Below are positions 42,885-50,993 of a stretch of 64,000 nt of DNA, piece by piece. The notes under the pieces were generated by a model. That model did not search any database. It saw only the letters and a program-made list of their open reading frames with translations, and was not told where the DNA came from. This stretch comes from Kiritimatiellia bacterium (GTDB taxonomy: Bacteria; Verrucomicrobiota; Kiritimatiellia; RFP12; UBA1067): contig JAFQYM010000024.1 in NCBI GenBank assembly GCA_017406465.1, positions 1 to 64,000 on the forward strand, in the 5' to 3' direction. A program made the translations under genes and the position numbers. Within the stretch, counting starts at the first letter, position 1. The number at the start of each line of letters is the position of its first letter.

Positions 42885-42912
42885 CACCTCCTCCGATGCA
42901 TCGAGTGAGGTG
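42885..42912. promoter_or_regulatory. Palindrome upstream of the FRG cassette
   Basis: CACCTC and GAGGTG arms enclose the perfect 10-bp palindrome CGATGCATCG, giving a 28-bp dyad 65-92 nt upstream of the FRG start codon. The remaining bases of 42821-43016 show no gene. It could be an operator for the cassette or a small hairpin; no regulator gene is adjacent. Confidence 0.4.
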
Positions 42913-43016
42913 CCTAGGATGGACCTGTGATGATACACCGAAGGAGGCGAAACTGCACGGACCGGCAGTGTCCTCTTCATGCGTCATCACGAGTTAAGTT
43001 TCCTAGGCTTTCACTC

Positions 43017-43165
43017 GACGCGTCCCATGACCGCGGTGGTGGGCGGACGTCTCGGAGAGACGCCCCTACCGCCGCACGGGAAATCTATCGCCCCGAATCG
43101 GGGATTGCCCCCGTCGGAACATCAATATATTAGCAAAACGCGCAAAACCGCGCAATGGAGAATTT
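43017..43165. repeat. 149-bp direct repeat, copy A (left of PIN pair)
   Basis: This starts GACGCGTCCCATG and ends AATTT. It aligns without gaps to copy B (43856-44004) with about 20 mismatches in 149 positions. It contains the hairpins CGTCTC-GGA-GAGACG and CCCCGA-A-TCGGGG. Copy A ends directly at the extended -10 box of the toxin gene. It looks like a non-coding dispersed or MITE-like element. Confidence 0.85.
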
Positions 43166-43174
43166 TGCTATAAT
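43166..43174 (+). promoter_or_regulatory. Extended -10 promoter of the PIN toxin, leaderless
   Basis: TTTTGCTATAAT carries TGn plus a perfect TATAAT. It ends only 7 nt before the ATG at 43182, so transcription should begin at or next to the start codon. An upstream in-frame ATG at 43155 lies before this box and is therefore not used from this promoter. Confidence 0.65.
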
Positions 43175-43181
43175 ATTTGGC

Positions 43182-43706
43182 ATGGAGAACCCCACTAACA
43201 CAAACAAGCGTTTGAAGGTTTATCTTGAGACGTCATTCGTCAGCTATCTAACCGGCGACGCGACGGTCAACGCAAAAGTGGCCGCCGATCAAGCGTTCAC
43301 TCGACTTTGGTGGACGCAAGAGCGGCCACAATGCGACATTTTCATTTCCGCCTACACAGCAGCTGAATCCGCAAAAGGACGCGAGGCCTCCGTCAGAAAG
43401 CGCATGGAGGCACTTGAAGGACTGCCGCTCGTGTCCGCCAATGACGACACGGTCATCGCGCTTGCCGGGAAACTGCTGGAAGCACATGCTCTGCCTCTAG
43501 GGGAGACAACTGATGCGCTTCACATCGCGGCGGCTGCCGTGGGTGGCATGGATGTGCTTCTCACGTGGAACTGCCGACATATGGCAAACCCCCATACATT
43601 GCCACGAACGAAAGAAATCGTCAGAGCAGCAGGGTTTCATTGTCCTGATATAATGACGCCAAAGACATTTATCGAGAACACAGAACTGGAGGCATCCAAT
43701 GTCTGA
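43182..43706 (+). CDS. PIN-domain toxin (VapC-like)
   Basis: The start at 43182 (MENPTNTNKRLKVYLETSF) is set by the leaderless promoter; 174 residues. The PIN fold is indicated by VYLETSFVSYLTGD (acidic Glu16 in the first motif), the conserved helix TDALHIAAAAVGGMDVLLTWNCRHMAN (Asp111, Asp124) and SAYTAAESAKG in between. This subfamily is a Mg-dependent RNase toxin paired with a small antitoxin encoded just downstream, as here: the next gene overlaps by 8 nt. The pair is enclosed by two 149-bp direct repeats, suggesting acquisition or movement as a cassette. Confidence 0.85.
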   Translation: MENPTNTNKRLKVYLETSFVSYLTGDATVNAKVAADQAFTRLWWTQERPQCDIFISAYTAAESAKGREASVRKRMEALEGLPLVSANDDTVIALAGKLLEAHALPLGETTDALHIAAAAVGGMDVLLTWNCRHMANPHTLPRTKEIVRAAGFHCPDIMTPKTFIENTELEASNV

Positions 43707-43857
43707 CACATCTATCGTAGACGAGGTGCGCGAAATCCGCCACCGCATCGCAGAAGAATGCGAAAACAATCTGCAGAAGATCACTGCCTACGCTAACGAG
43801 ATCGCCAAGCGTCTTGGTTTCCGACAGCAAGAAGAATCTCTAATGTCTACGCATTGA
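43699..43857 (+). CDS. Small antitoxin partner of the PIN toxin
   Basis: A 52-residue frame (MSDTSIVDEVREIRHRIAEE...) overlaps the end of the toxin gene by 8 nt. It is a charged helical protein; the pattern IVDEVR.IRh.I...c...l.Ki..Y...i matches the short partners usually found beside this PIN subfamily. A C-terminal helix could insert into the toxin active site. Its TGA stop coincides with the first bases of direct repeat copy B, so the repeat supplies the end of the gene. AACTGGAGG precedes the ATG as Shine-Dalgarno. Confidence 0.75.
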   Translation: MSDTSIVDEVREIRHRIAEECENNLQKITAYANEIAKRLGFRQQEESLMSTH

Positions 43858-44004
43858 CGCGTCCCATGTCCGCAGTGGTGGGCGGGCGGCTCGGAGAGAC
43901 GCCCCTACCACCGCGCGGGAAATCTATCGCTCCGAATCGGGGGCTGCCCCGGCCGGAACATCAATATAATAGCACAACACGCAAATTCCCGCAATTAGGA
44001 ATTT
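43856..44004. repeat. 149-bp direct repeat, copy B (right of PIN pair)
   Basis: Gap-free partner of copy A at 43017-43165, in the same orientation. It begins inside the stop codon of the antitoxin gene (TGACGCG) and fills most of the gap before glycogen phosphorylase. Bases 44005-44107 hold nothing I can identify. Confidence 0.85.
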
Positions 44005-44107
44005 CGGCGGAAAGCAGACATGCCCGCATGCGTAGTTGCAGCCGAGAAGACAATAGCCGCGCCGGAAATCCATCTCGGGCTCGGCCGCAGCGAGGACCGC
44101 AACTCCC

Positions 44108-46570
44108 TTAGAGCTTGACGGGGCTCACGTGCCAGATGTCGCGAGCGTACTCCATGACGGAGCGGTCGGACGAGAAGAAGCCCGAACGCGCGACGTTGAC
44201 GAGCGACATGCGGTTCCACTTTTTCGCGTCGCGGTACGCGGCGTCGACACGGTCCTGCGCCTCGCTGTAGGAGCGAAGGTCGGCGAGAAGCATGTAGTAG
44301 TCGTTGTAGTCGAGGAGCGAGCGGAGAATCGGCTCGAAGAGCCCCGGCTCGAGAAGCGAGAAGACGTTCGCCTTGATCATGTCGAGCGCCTGCTTGATCT
44401 CTGGGTCCTTCGCGTACCAGTCCTTCGAGACGTAGGTCGGGCGGAGCTTCGCCACATCCTCGGTCCTGAGGCCGAAGAGGAACATGTTCTCGTCGCCCAC
44501 CTCGCGGTGGATCTCGACGTTCGCGCCGTCGTAGGTGCCCACTGTCAGCGCGCCGTTCATCATGAACTTCATGTTGCCCGTGCCAGACGCCTCCATGCCC
44601 GCAAGCGAGATCTGCTCGGAGACTTCGGACGCCGGCATGATCTTCTCGGCGAGCGAGACGCGGTAGTCGGGGAGGAACGCAACGGAGAGCTTGCCCCGCG
44701 TCTTCGGGTTGGAGTTGACGACGCCCGCGATGCCGTGGATGAAGCGGATGATGAGCTTCGCCATGTAGTACCCGGGAGCCGCCTTCGCCGCGAAGATGAA
44801 CTGGCGGGGCACGGGATCGTACTTCGGGTCGTTGAGGAGCCGGTTGTAGAACATCACGATGTAGATCGCGAGCATGAGCTGGCGCTTGTACTCGTGGAGG
44901 CGCTTCACCTGGACGTCGAAGATGGCGTCTGGGTTCAGCTCAATGCCGAGGTTCTTCTTCGTCCAGTTGGCGAGCTGGCCCTTGTTGCTGCGCTTGATCT
45001 TCGCCATCGCCGCGAGGAAATTCGAGTCGTCCGCGAACTTCTCGAGCTTCTTGAGGTCGTCGAGGTGGGTGATCCAGCTGTCGCCGATAGACTCGGAGAT
45101 GAGCTGCGAAAGCGAGGGGTTCGCCTTGAGGAGCCAGCGGCGAGGCGTGATGCCGTTAGTGACGTTGTGGAACTTCTCGGGCCAGAGCTCGTAAAAGTCC
45201 TTGAAAAGCGTCGACTTCAGAATCTCGGTGTGGAGCTCGGCGACGCCGTTGACCGAGGACGTGCCGACGACGCAGAGGTTCGCCATCCTGACGTAGCGCT
45301 CGCCGTTCTCGTCGATGAGCGACATCCTCTGGAGCTTCTTGATGTCGCCCGGGTAGAGCGAGCTGATCTCCTGCAGGAAGCGGCCGTTGATCTCGTAGAT
45401 GATCTGGAGGTGGCGGGGGAGAAGGCGCTCCATCATCGGAACGGGCCACTTCTCGAGGGCCTCCTGGAGAATCGTGTGGTTCGTGTATCCGGTGGTGCGG
45501 CGCGTCAGGTCCCACGCCTTGTCCCAGTCGAGGCCCTCGTGGTCGATGAGTATGCGCATGAGCTCGGGCACGACGAGCGTCGGGTGGGTGTCGTTGAGCT
45601 GGATGAACACCTTCTCGGGAAGCGCGTCCCAGCTGTCGTTCGTCTGGCGGAAGCGCCTCAGGATGTCGCGCAGCGAGCACGCGACGAAGAAATACTGCTG
45701 GCGGAGGCGGAGCTCCTTGCCCTGCGACGTGTTGTCGTTCGGGTAGAGGACCTTCGTCAGGTTCTCGGCGAGCACCTTCTGCTCGACCGCCTCGACGTAG
45801 GAGCCCTTGTCGAAGTCGGCGAGATCGAAGTCGTCGACCGCCTTCGCGCTCCAGAGGCGAAGCGAGTTGACGGCCTTGTCGTAGCCGACGATGGGGAGGT
45901 CGTAGGGAATGCCCTGCACCGTCTCGGCCGGCACCCAGTACCACTGCTGGCGGCCGCCCTCGGCGCGGCATTCGACATGCCCGCCGAAGTGGACGTGCTG
46001 CGAGTACTCGGGACGCGCCATCTCCCACGGATAGCCGTTCTTGAGCCAGTGGTCCGGCTCCTCTACCTGGCAACCGTTCACGATCTTTTGGCGGAAGATG
46101 CCGTAGTCGTACCTGAGGCCATACCCCATTCCGGCGAGGTTAAGGGTCGACATCGAGTCGATGTAGCACGCAGCGAGACGGCCAAGACCACCGTTGCCCA
46201 ATCCAGCGTCGGACTCGTAGTCTCTCAGACTGTTCCAGTCGATGCCGTATTCCTTAAGGGCTTCGCGGCAGAGCTGGTCGGCCTTGAGGTTGATGACGTT
46301 GTTGCCGAGGAGTCGACCAATCAGGAACTCAAGCGACATATAGTAGACGCGCTTCGTGTTCTGGCGCGCATACTCCTCCTGCGTCGAAATCCAGCGCTCT
46401 ACGAGCCGGTCGCGGACTGCCATCGCGAACGCGGTGTATTCGTCGCGCTCTGTCGCGCGCGTGTCTCCCTTCGCGAGCGAATACCTGAGGTGCCACGCGA
46501 AATCGTCCTTGAGCCCTTCGACCGACATCTCAACGCGGCGGTCTTTCCTCTTCTGTGCCTTTTTTTCCAT
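44108..46570 (-). CDS. glgP: Glycogen/maltodextrin phosphorylase
   Basis: 820 residues, standard size for GT35. It releases glucose-1-phosphate from alpha-1,4-glucan using phosphate and PLP. Motifs: YYMSLEFLIGRLLGNN, DAGLGNGGLGRLAACYIDS, LRYDYGIFRQ, and the PLP site EASGTGNMKFMMNGALTVGTYDGANVE with Lys668 as Schiff-base residue. The C-terminus (SSDRSVMEYARDIW) is the usual family ending. GACAGG precedes the ATG. It stands alone between the PIN cassette and the AsmA-like operon; no other glycogen genes are in view. Confidence 0.97.
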   Translation of the reverse strand: MEKKAQKRKDRRVEMSVEGLKDDFAWHLRYSLAKGDTRATERDEYTAFAMAVRDRLVERWISTQEEYARQNTKRVYYMSLEFLIGRLLGNNVINLKADQLCREALKEYGIDWNSLRDYESDAGLGNGGLGRLAACYIDSMSTLNLAGMGYGLRYDYGIFRQKIVNGCQVEEPDHWLKNGYPWEMARPEYSQHVHFGGHVECRAEGGRQQWYWVPAETVQGIPYDLPIVGYDKAVNSLRLWSAKAVDDFDLADFDKGSYVEAVEQKVLAENLTKVLYPNDNTSQGKELRLRQQYFFVACSLRDILRRFRQTNDSWDALPEKVFIQLNDTHPTLVVPELMRILIDHEGLDWDKAWDLTRRTTGYTNHTILQEALEKWPVPMMERLLPRHLQIIYEINGRFLQEISSLYPGDIKKLQRMSLIDENGERYVRMANLCVVGTSSVNGVAELHTEILKSTLFKDFYELWPEKFHNVTNGITPRRWLLKANPSLSQLISESIGDSWITHLDDLKKLEKFADDSNFLAAMAKIKRSNKGQLANWTKKNLGIELNPDAIFDVQVKRLHEYKRQLMLAIYIVMFYNRLLNDPKYDPVPRQFIFAAKAAPGYYMAKLIIRFIHGIAGVVNSNPKTRGKLSVAFLPDYRVSLAEKIMPASEVSEQISLAGMEASGTGNMKFMMNGALTVGTYDGANVEIHREVGDENMFLFGLRTEDVAKLRPTYVSKDWYAKDPEIKQALDMIKANVFSLLEPGLFEPILRSLLDYNDYYMLLADLRSYSEAQDRVDAAYRDAKKWNRMSLVNVARSGFFSSDRSVMEYARDIWHVSPVKL

Positions 46571-46615
46571 TTCCTGTCTTTTCGTCCTAATGCGAATTGT
46601 TTTGGCTTAGTAAAA

Positions 46616-47572
46616 TTATTTCCCAAACAGACCCTTCAGCCCGTCGCCCGCGCTCTTGAGGGCGTCTGTCGCCGCACCGCCAGCGCTCTTGAGGGCATCT
46701 GCCGCAGCGCCACCGGCATCCTTCAAGGTATCCGTCGCAGCGCCACTGGCGTCCTTCAAGGCATCTGTCGCAGCGCCACCGGCGTCCGTGATGACGCCTG
46801 CAGCAGCATCGCCGGCACCTTTCAAGGCATCGGCAGCTCCTTTGCCCAAATCGCCAAGTGCGCCGCCAACCGAGGTGAGCACCGACTTGACCTTCGTGAA
46901 GACGGCGTCCCAGACCTCCTCGAAGGAGGCGCCGTTCTCGGATTCCGCGCCTATGCTGGTAAGCTCGATGTCCATCGGTATCTTGACGGGAAGGCCATAC
47001 TTTATCGTTACGTCCTTGAGAGTGATACGATCGATCTGCACGCCCTTGGACTCCTTCTCCTCTTGCTGTTCAGACTCAGCCTTGTCGGATTCGGCCTGCT
47101 GCGCCTCGACCTTCTGCGCATCTGGCGCATTGACATCGACCTTCTGCGTGTCGGCTTCATCGTCATCCCCATCGCCCGTCGCGTTTTCGAGGATCTGCAT
47201 GAAGTTATCACCCTTCGGGAAATCGCTGTGGACGACGATCCCGTTGACCTCCACGAACTCGACGCGGTACTTCTTGCCGAACAGGAGCGAAGTCATCGCG
47301 AAGTCGACGTCAAAGGCCTTGAGGTCCACCGCGTTCTTCTCGGAGAAGTTCGTCGGGTTCGCGAGCTGCATGTCACCTACGTGGAGCGTGCCGGTGTAGG
47401 GATTGAGGCCGAACTCGCCAAGGTGGAAGTCGGTTCCCGTGATGCGGGGGGCGACTGTGTTGGCGACGCCCTTCACGACAGGCCCAATCCAGAGCGGCAG
47501 CGCAAGCAACAGCACCACGACAATGGCGAGCACCCAAAGCAGGATTTTCCCGATGACCTTGATTGTTTTCAT
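46616..47572 (-). CDS. AsmA/DUF748-like protein with C-terminal 11-mer repeats
   Basis: 318 residues. One N-terminal membrane helix (ILLWVLAIVVVLLLALPLWI) is followed by an AsmA-like periplasmic start (GVANTVAPRITGTDFHLGEFGLNPYTGTLHVGDMQLANP), a Gln/Glu/Lys-rich linker (about 130-175), a second short domain, and six 11-residue repeats (243-308) of the form GGAATDALKDA. AsmA-type proteins take part in lipid transport or outer-membrane biogenesis. The gene overlaps the LolA-like gene by ATGA and is third in an envelope operon. The repeat tail is unusual for the family and is described separately. Confidence 0.75.
   Translation of the reverse strand: MKTIKVIGKILLWVLAIVVVLLLALPLWIGPVVKGVANTVAPRITGTDFHLGEFGLNPYTGTLHVGDMQLANPTNFSEKNAVDLKAFDVDFAMTSLLFGKKYRVEFVEVNGIVVHSDFPKGDNFMQILENATGDGDDDEADTQKVDVNAPDAQKVEAQQAESDKAESEQQEEKESKGVQIDRITLKDVTIKYGLPVKIPMDIELTSIGAESENGASFEEVWDAVFTKVKSVLTSVGGALGDLGKGAADALKGAGDAAAGVITDAGGAATDALKDASGAATDTLKDAGGAAADALKSAGGAATDALKSAGDGLKGLFGK
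46649..46846 (-). repeat. Six 33-bp coding repeats (11-residue units)
   Basis: Six tandem 33-bp units encode GKGAADALKGA, GDAAAGVITDA, GGAATDALKDA, SGAATDTLKDA, GGAAADALKSA and GGAATDALKSA. The period of 11 with small residues on one face and Leu/Lys/Asp spaced along the helix is that of amphipathic lipid-surface helices such as apolipoproteins and alpha-synuclein. Copy-number variation would be expected. Confidence 0.9.
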
Positions 47573-48156
47573 TTTGATTCCTCCACTTTTAGTTCCTCGA
47601 CTGTTATTTTTGTGCGGTGACCAGACCCAATGGTTTCCACTTCCATCACGTTGGCCATCCAGCGTTCCCCAAATTTCTTAAGCCGGGTTCCCCAGAGCCG
47701 GCGCACGGCCTTGCCGTCCTTCATCTCCTCGGCCTGCATTAGAGCGCCCGTCTTGCGATCGACCCATACGCGCACCTGCCTTTCGCCCTTCTTCATAACG
47801 ATCACGGTGCAGACCTGGCCGTGGACCGTCTCGCCCTCGCGCTCGGCGTCAAAGGAAACGTCATCCCACCAAAGGTAGTCGAGCGTCAGATCGCTCCACG
47901 TGACGTCGGTGCCAAGGATCTGCCCCGACTTCTCGAATTCGACGTCCTTGTCGTCCTTCGTGAGCTTGAGATCGGTCGCGCCGGACTTCCTGACAAGATC
48001 ATAGCCGTATTCGGCCTGGACGATTCCCTTGCGGCTCCTCAAGACAATGCGACCCTTGAGCTCCACGTCGGCCGGGATCATCGAACGGCAGTTCGCAACG
48101 ACCTCGGCCGCAGGCGCATTAGTCGAAATCAGCAAGGCGGCGGCAAGAGCGATCAT
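47569..48156 (-). CDS. LolA-like outer-membrane lipoprotein-sorting protein
   Basis: 195 residues with a short signal peptide (MIALAAALLISTNAPAAE). The body is a beta-sheet protein with the pattern of the LolA-like/outer-membrane lipoprotein-sorting family: LKGRIVLRSRKGIVQAEYGYDLV, LTLDYLWWDDVSFD, CTVIVMKKGERQVRVWVDRKTGALMQAEEMKDGKAVRRLWG and WMANVMEVE. The family shields lipid chains in the periplasm. ATGA overlaps both with the TPR gene upstream and with the AsmA-like gene downstream, so the three act in one process, probably outer-membrane lipid or lipoprotein handling. Confidence 0.78.
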   Translation of the reverse strand: MIALAAALLISTNAPAAEVVANCRSMIPADVELKGRIVLRSRKGIVQAEYGYDLVRKSGATDLKLTKDDKDVEFEKSGQILGTDVTWSDLTLDYLWWDDVSFDAEREGETVHGQVCTVIVMKKGERQVRVWVDRKTGALMQAEEMKDGKAVRRLWGTRLKKFGERWMANVMEVETIGSGHRTKITVEELKVEESK

Positions 48157-49007
48157 TTAAAAAGCTCCTCCAACTTCGCGTCGACAGGCCCGCCAATGGC
48201 CTTTCCCGCCTCGTAGTAGCGCTTCGCGCCTGACAAGTTGCCCTTCATGCCCACCATTAGCCGTGCCATGTTGTAGTAGGCGTGGTAGCCGCGGGGATTC
48301 GACATTATCGCCTGGTCAAGCGTCTTCTCGGCCGCCTTTGCGTCGCCCTGAGCCATCTCGGCCGCGGCCTTGAGGTTCAGCGCCGCCGCGTCGTTCGGCC
48401 TCTCGTCGAGTATCTCCTTGACCGTAAGTTCAACGGCGGCGAAGTCGCGCTTCGCAAGATCCTCGAGCGCAATCGCCATCTTGGATCTCGGCCTCTGCAA
48501 AATCACCTCGGGCTTCGCAGGCGCGGCGGGAACTTCAGTCATCTCTGGCTTTGTCGTCTCTGGCGCCTGCGTTGCGACAGTCTCTTCCGGCTTCGGCGTC
48601 TTGCCGTGCTTGGCATCGTACTTCTTCTGGAGTTCGGTAGTGTCGGAGACGGCTATCGCCTTCGCGTTGTCCTGCGCCTCGGAAAGCAGCAAAGAGTCAA
48701 TTGCCGCCCTGACGGTCGCACGCTTGTTCTTGAGGGTGTTGAACTCGGGTTCCTTCACGCGGTCGGGGTTTTCGGCTTCAATCCTGTCGAGCTCAGCAAG
48801 CGCCGCGCGGTATTTCTCGACGGCCTCCGCCGTCTTGCCCTCGTCGGCGAGGTCATACGCCTCGTCGATCATGACCGACGCCGGCTCCATCAGCTCGGAG
48901 ACGCGCGGCGGCTTTGGCGCGTCGTCAGAGGAAAACGGCCAATACCACGACGCCTCGGCCCCGACCGACAGCGCAAAGACAAGCGCAAATGACAACAACT
49001 GCTTCAT
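48153..49007 (-). CDS. Secreted TPR protein of the envelope operon
   Basis: 284 residues, signal peptide (LLSFALVFALSVGAEA). Residues about 45-110 form a helical TPR-like pair (AYDLADEGKTAEAVEKYRAALAEL). A Pro/Thr-rich linker (about 130-165) is followed by C-terminal TPRs (AVELTVKEILDERPNDAAALNLKAAAEMAQGD, LDQAIMSNPRGYHAYYNMARLM). It is the first gene of the three-gene operon and its ATG lies 8 nt after an extended -10 box, so the mRNA is probably leaderless. A scaffold role in the periplasm is inferred. Confidence 0.85.
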   Translation of the reverse strand: MKQLLSFALVFALSVGAEASWYWPFSSDDAPKPPRVSELMEPASVMIDEAYDLADEGKTAEAVEKYRAALAELDRIEAENPDRVKEPEFNTLKNKRATVRAAIDSLLLSEAQDNAKAIAVSDTTELQKKYDAKHGKTPKPEETVATQAPETTKPEMTEVPAAPAKPEVILQRPRSKMAIALEDLAKRDFAAVELTVKEILDERPNDAAALNLKAAAEMAQGDAKAAEKTLDQAIMSNPRGYHAYYNMARLMVGMKGNLSGAKRYYEAGKAIGGPVDAKLEELFK

Positions 49008-49015
49008 GTCTGTAT

Positions 49016-49024
49016 ATTATACCA
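49016..49024 (-). promoter_or_regulatory. Extended -10 promoter of TPR/LolA-like/AsmA-like operon, leaderless
   Basis: The minus strand reads TTTTTGGTATAATATACAGACATG: TGG plus a perfect TATAAT ending 8 nt before the ATG. No Shine-Dalgarno fits in that space. Confidence 0.7.
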
Positions 49025-49102
49025 AAAACGGGCGGGCATAGGGGAATCGCGCAGTCAAACGCGCGCAAGAAGCAGTCGCGAACCGCACCTCGCCCAAGCG
49101 TC

Positions 49103-49564
49103 TCAGGCGAGCACCTTGACGATGGCCTTGCGAACGCGCGTGCCGGGAACGTCGGTATGGCACGGGGCATGGGCGACAAAGGGCTCGAAGATGATGCACT
49201 CGCCGGGCTTTACTGGTTGCATCGGGCATTTGGCGTCGAAAAGCGCGCCGTCGCCCTTCTCGTCGAAAGGACCGTTTGCGACTTCCTCGGGGAGATCTGG
49301 AACGCCGAAGAGCTCCGTGCCCGTGATTGGCGCCTGGACGTCGACATAGCGCTTGTGGAACTCCGGGCGCTGCACTTCGCCGATGGGCTTCAAGTCGTTC
49401 TCGCAGATTATCGCATAGACGCGGTCGCCGTCAATCTCCTGCCTGCCGAGCGGAAGGTCCTTGAGATCAGGCCGACGCAAAAACTCGAACGCCTTTGCGT
49501 ACTTCTCCCCGAGCGCCGCGACTGCGGCATCGTCGTCTATCCTGATGAGCTTGGCGTTGTTCAT
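49103..49564 (-). CDS. YhcH/YjgK/YiaL (DUF386) family protein
   Basis: 153 residues, the usual length. Motifs GRQEIDGDRVYAIICEN, FHKRYVDVQAPITGTE, DAKCPMQPVKPGECIIFEPFVAHAPCHTD and VRKAIVKV are characteristic. The family has a cupin-like fold with a metal site formed by His/Glu residues and is linked to sugar and sialic acid metabolism; exact reactions are poorly defined. AAAAAAGGAGG precedes the ATG. It sits just downstream of the NYN nuclease gene with a 21-nt gap. Confidence 0.9.
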   Translation of the reverse strand: MNNAKLIRIDDDAAVAALGEKYAKAFEFLRRPDLKDLPLGRQEIDGDRVYAIICENDLKPIGEVQRPEFHKRYVDVQAPITGTELFGVPDLPEEVANGPFDEKGDGALFDAKCPMQPVKPGECIIFEPFVAHAPCHTDVPGTRVRKAIVKVLA

Positions 49565-49585
49565 GCCTTGTCCTCCTTTTTTGTG

Positions 49586-50095
49586 TTACGAAGCGAATAT
49601 GCGCTTCACTTCCTTTTTGAAGTCCTTGTCGTCCGTACGCACTTCGATCCGACGAAGGTCGCCGCGGAAGCGCGCCATCTTGAGAAAGTCGCAAATGAAC
49701 TTGTCGGCGCGATGCGCGCCTACGCCGCCGGTGTAGGATATGCGCACCCTTCCGTCGACGGACGAAGACGCTCGCGGCCCGTCTAGGACGATCCACACGA
49801 AATCTGACGGTTGCTCCGCGACGTGCGCCTTCGCCTGCGCGACGAGCTCGGCGCGGTCCTTCGCAACCTTGTTCGCGCCGAGGATCATGTTCCAGCCGTC
49901 GACAATGACGAGCCGTCCGTCAGGCGGCAGCGCGGCGAGATCGTTCGCTGCGAGAACGGCGAGGTCGAAGTGCGCGAAGAGCATTTCGTTCTCGGTCTTG
50001 AGCCGAAGGTTTTCGGCGGCCGCCTTGGTGAGCGCCGTCTGGAGTTCACGCACGCGCACGAGCCGCGCCGCCTCGATCATGTCCTGCGCATTCAC
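49586..50095 (-). CDS. NYN-domain (YacP-like) nuclease with N-terminal coiled coil
   Basis: 169 residues starting with GTG at 50095, which overlaps the prmC stop (GTGA). Residues about 5-45 are a heptad-like helix (LQTALTKAAAENLRLKTENEML). Residues about 60-168 are a PIN-like NYN domain: RLVIVDGWNMILG (first Asp of the acidic site), FVWIVLDGPRAS, RISYTGGVGAHRADKFICDFL (Asp in the AD.... helix) and IEVRTDDKDFKKEV. YacP-like relatives act on RNA. Coupling to prmC suggests a translation-related role, but the specific substrate is unknown. Confidence 0.8.
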   Translation of the reverse strand: MNAQDMIEAARLVRVRELQTALTKAAAENLRLKTENEMLFAHFDLAVLAANDLAALPPDGRLVIVDGWNMILGANKVAKDRAELVAQAKAHVAEQPSDFVWIVLDGPRASSSVDGRVRISYTGGVGAHRADKFICDFLKMARFRGDLRRIEVRTDDKDFKKEVKRIFAS

Positions 50096-50952
50096 GAAAG
50101 CACCCCCGATGCATAGCGGTCATGGCCAGCGAAATCCTTCTCTATCTTCACTTCGCCAAAGCCGTAGTCGGCCATGAGTTTCGCGAGCGCCGCGCCCTGG
50201 CTCTCGCCTATCTCGAAGAACACCGCCCCGCCCGGCTTAAGTATGTTGAGCGCGTCGCCGAGATAGCGGTCGTAGAAGTCGAGCCCCGTAACGCCGCCGT
50301 CAAGCGCGAGGCGCGGCTCGTAGTCGCGGACGCGCGGATCGAGCGTGTCGCAGACGGCGCTTTCGATATACGGCGGGTTGGAAACTATCACGTCGACGCA
50401 CTCCGGTTCGTCGAAGTCGTCAAGCCCGTCGGCGACGGCGAACTTCACCCTGCCCGCAAGGCCGCACTTTGCCGCGTTCTCCTGCGCGAGCGCAATCGCG
50501 TCCTCCGATACGTCAGTCCCGAGGAACGCCGCGTCGCCCTTGAACTCCTGCGCGAGCGAGAGGACTATCGCGCCAGTTCCCGTGCCCACGTCGACTACGA
50601 CTGGCACGCCGCCATTCGCTCGGCTCTCAAGACACTTCAAGACGCGAGTGACGAGTTCTTCCGTCTCGGGACGGGGAATGAGCGCACGACGGTCGCACTT
50701 CAGCGTAAGGTGGCGAAAATCCCACTCGCCTATGACATACTGCACCGGCTCGCCGTTTGCGAGACGCGCCATGCCGCGCCGCATAGCCTCAAGCCATTTC
50801 TCGGGAACCTCCTTATCGAGATGCGCGGCAAGTGTGCCGCGCCCCGTTTTGAGAAGCCGCGCGGCGAGAAGCTCGGCCGCAACCTGTGCATCAGGCACGG
50901 CCTTCGCCTGAAGATAGGCGCCCGCCTTGGCAATCGTCTCACGCCAAGTCAT
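50092..50952 (-). CDS. prmC: Peptide chain release factor N5-glutamine methyltransferase PrmC
   Basis: 286 residues, standard size. It methylates the Gln of the GGQ motif in release factors. N-terminal helical domain (residues 1-75), then a SAM-binding Rossmann fold: PVVVDVGTGTGAIVLSLA (motif I), LGTDVSEDAIALAQENA, and the catalytic NPPYIES motif, followed by FYDRYLGDALNILKPGGAVFFEIGESQG. No release factor gene is visible upstream (prfA usually is). AGGAAG precedes the ATG and an extended -10 box lies 32 nt before it. Confidence 0.97.
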   Translation of the reverse strand: MTWRETIAKAGAYLQAKAVPDAQVAAELLAARLLKTGRGTLAAHLDKEVPEKWLEAMRRGMARLANGEPVQYVIGEWDFRHLTLKCDRRALIPRPETEELVTRVLKCLESRANGGVPVVVDVGTGTGAIVLSLAQEFKGDAAFLGTDVSEDAIALAQENAAKCGLAGRVKFAVADGLDDFDEPECVDVIVSNPPYIESAVCDTLDPRVRDYEPRLALDGGVTGLDFYDRYLGDALNILKPGGAVFFEIGESQGAALAKLMADYGFGEVKIEKDFAGHDRYASGVLS

Positions 50953-50984
50953 AAAATCTTCCTGTTGCTCCTATGCACAAGCAT

Positions 50985-50993
50985 ATTATACCA
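50985..50993 (-). promoter_or_regulatory. Extended -10 promoter of prmC
   Basis: The minus strand reads TTTTTGGTATAATATGC: TGG plus perfect TATAAT, 32 nt before the prmC ATG. It overlaps the last codons and stop of the XylR-like gene. Confidence 0.7.

Noticed and set aside
46649-46846. CRISPR-like array from regular 33-bp spacing
   Set aside because: The units are contiguous, in frame and have no spacers; they encode an 11-residue protein repeat. No cas gene is present.
44129-47620. 1163-residue plus-strand open frame
   Set aside because: It is the antisense shadow of glycogen phosphorylase and the AsmA-like gene, with Val/Glu/Arg-biased composition.
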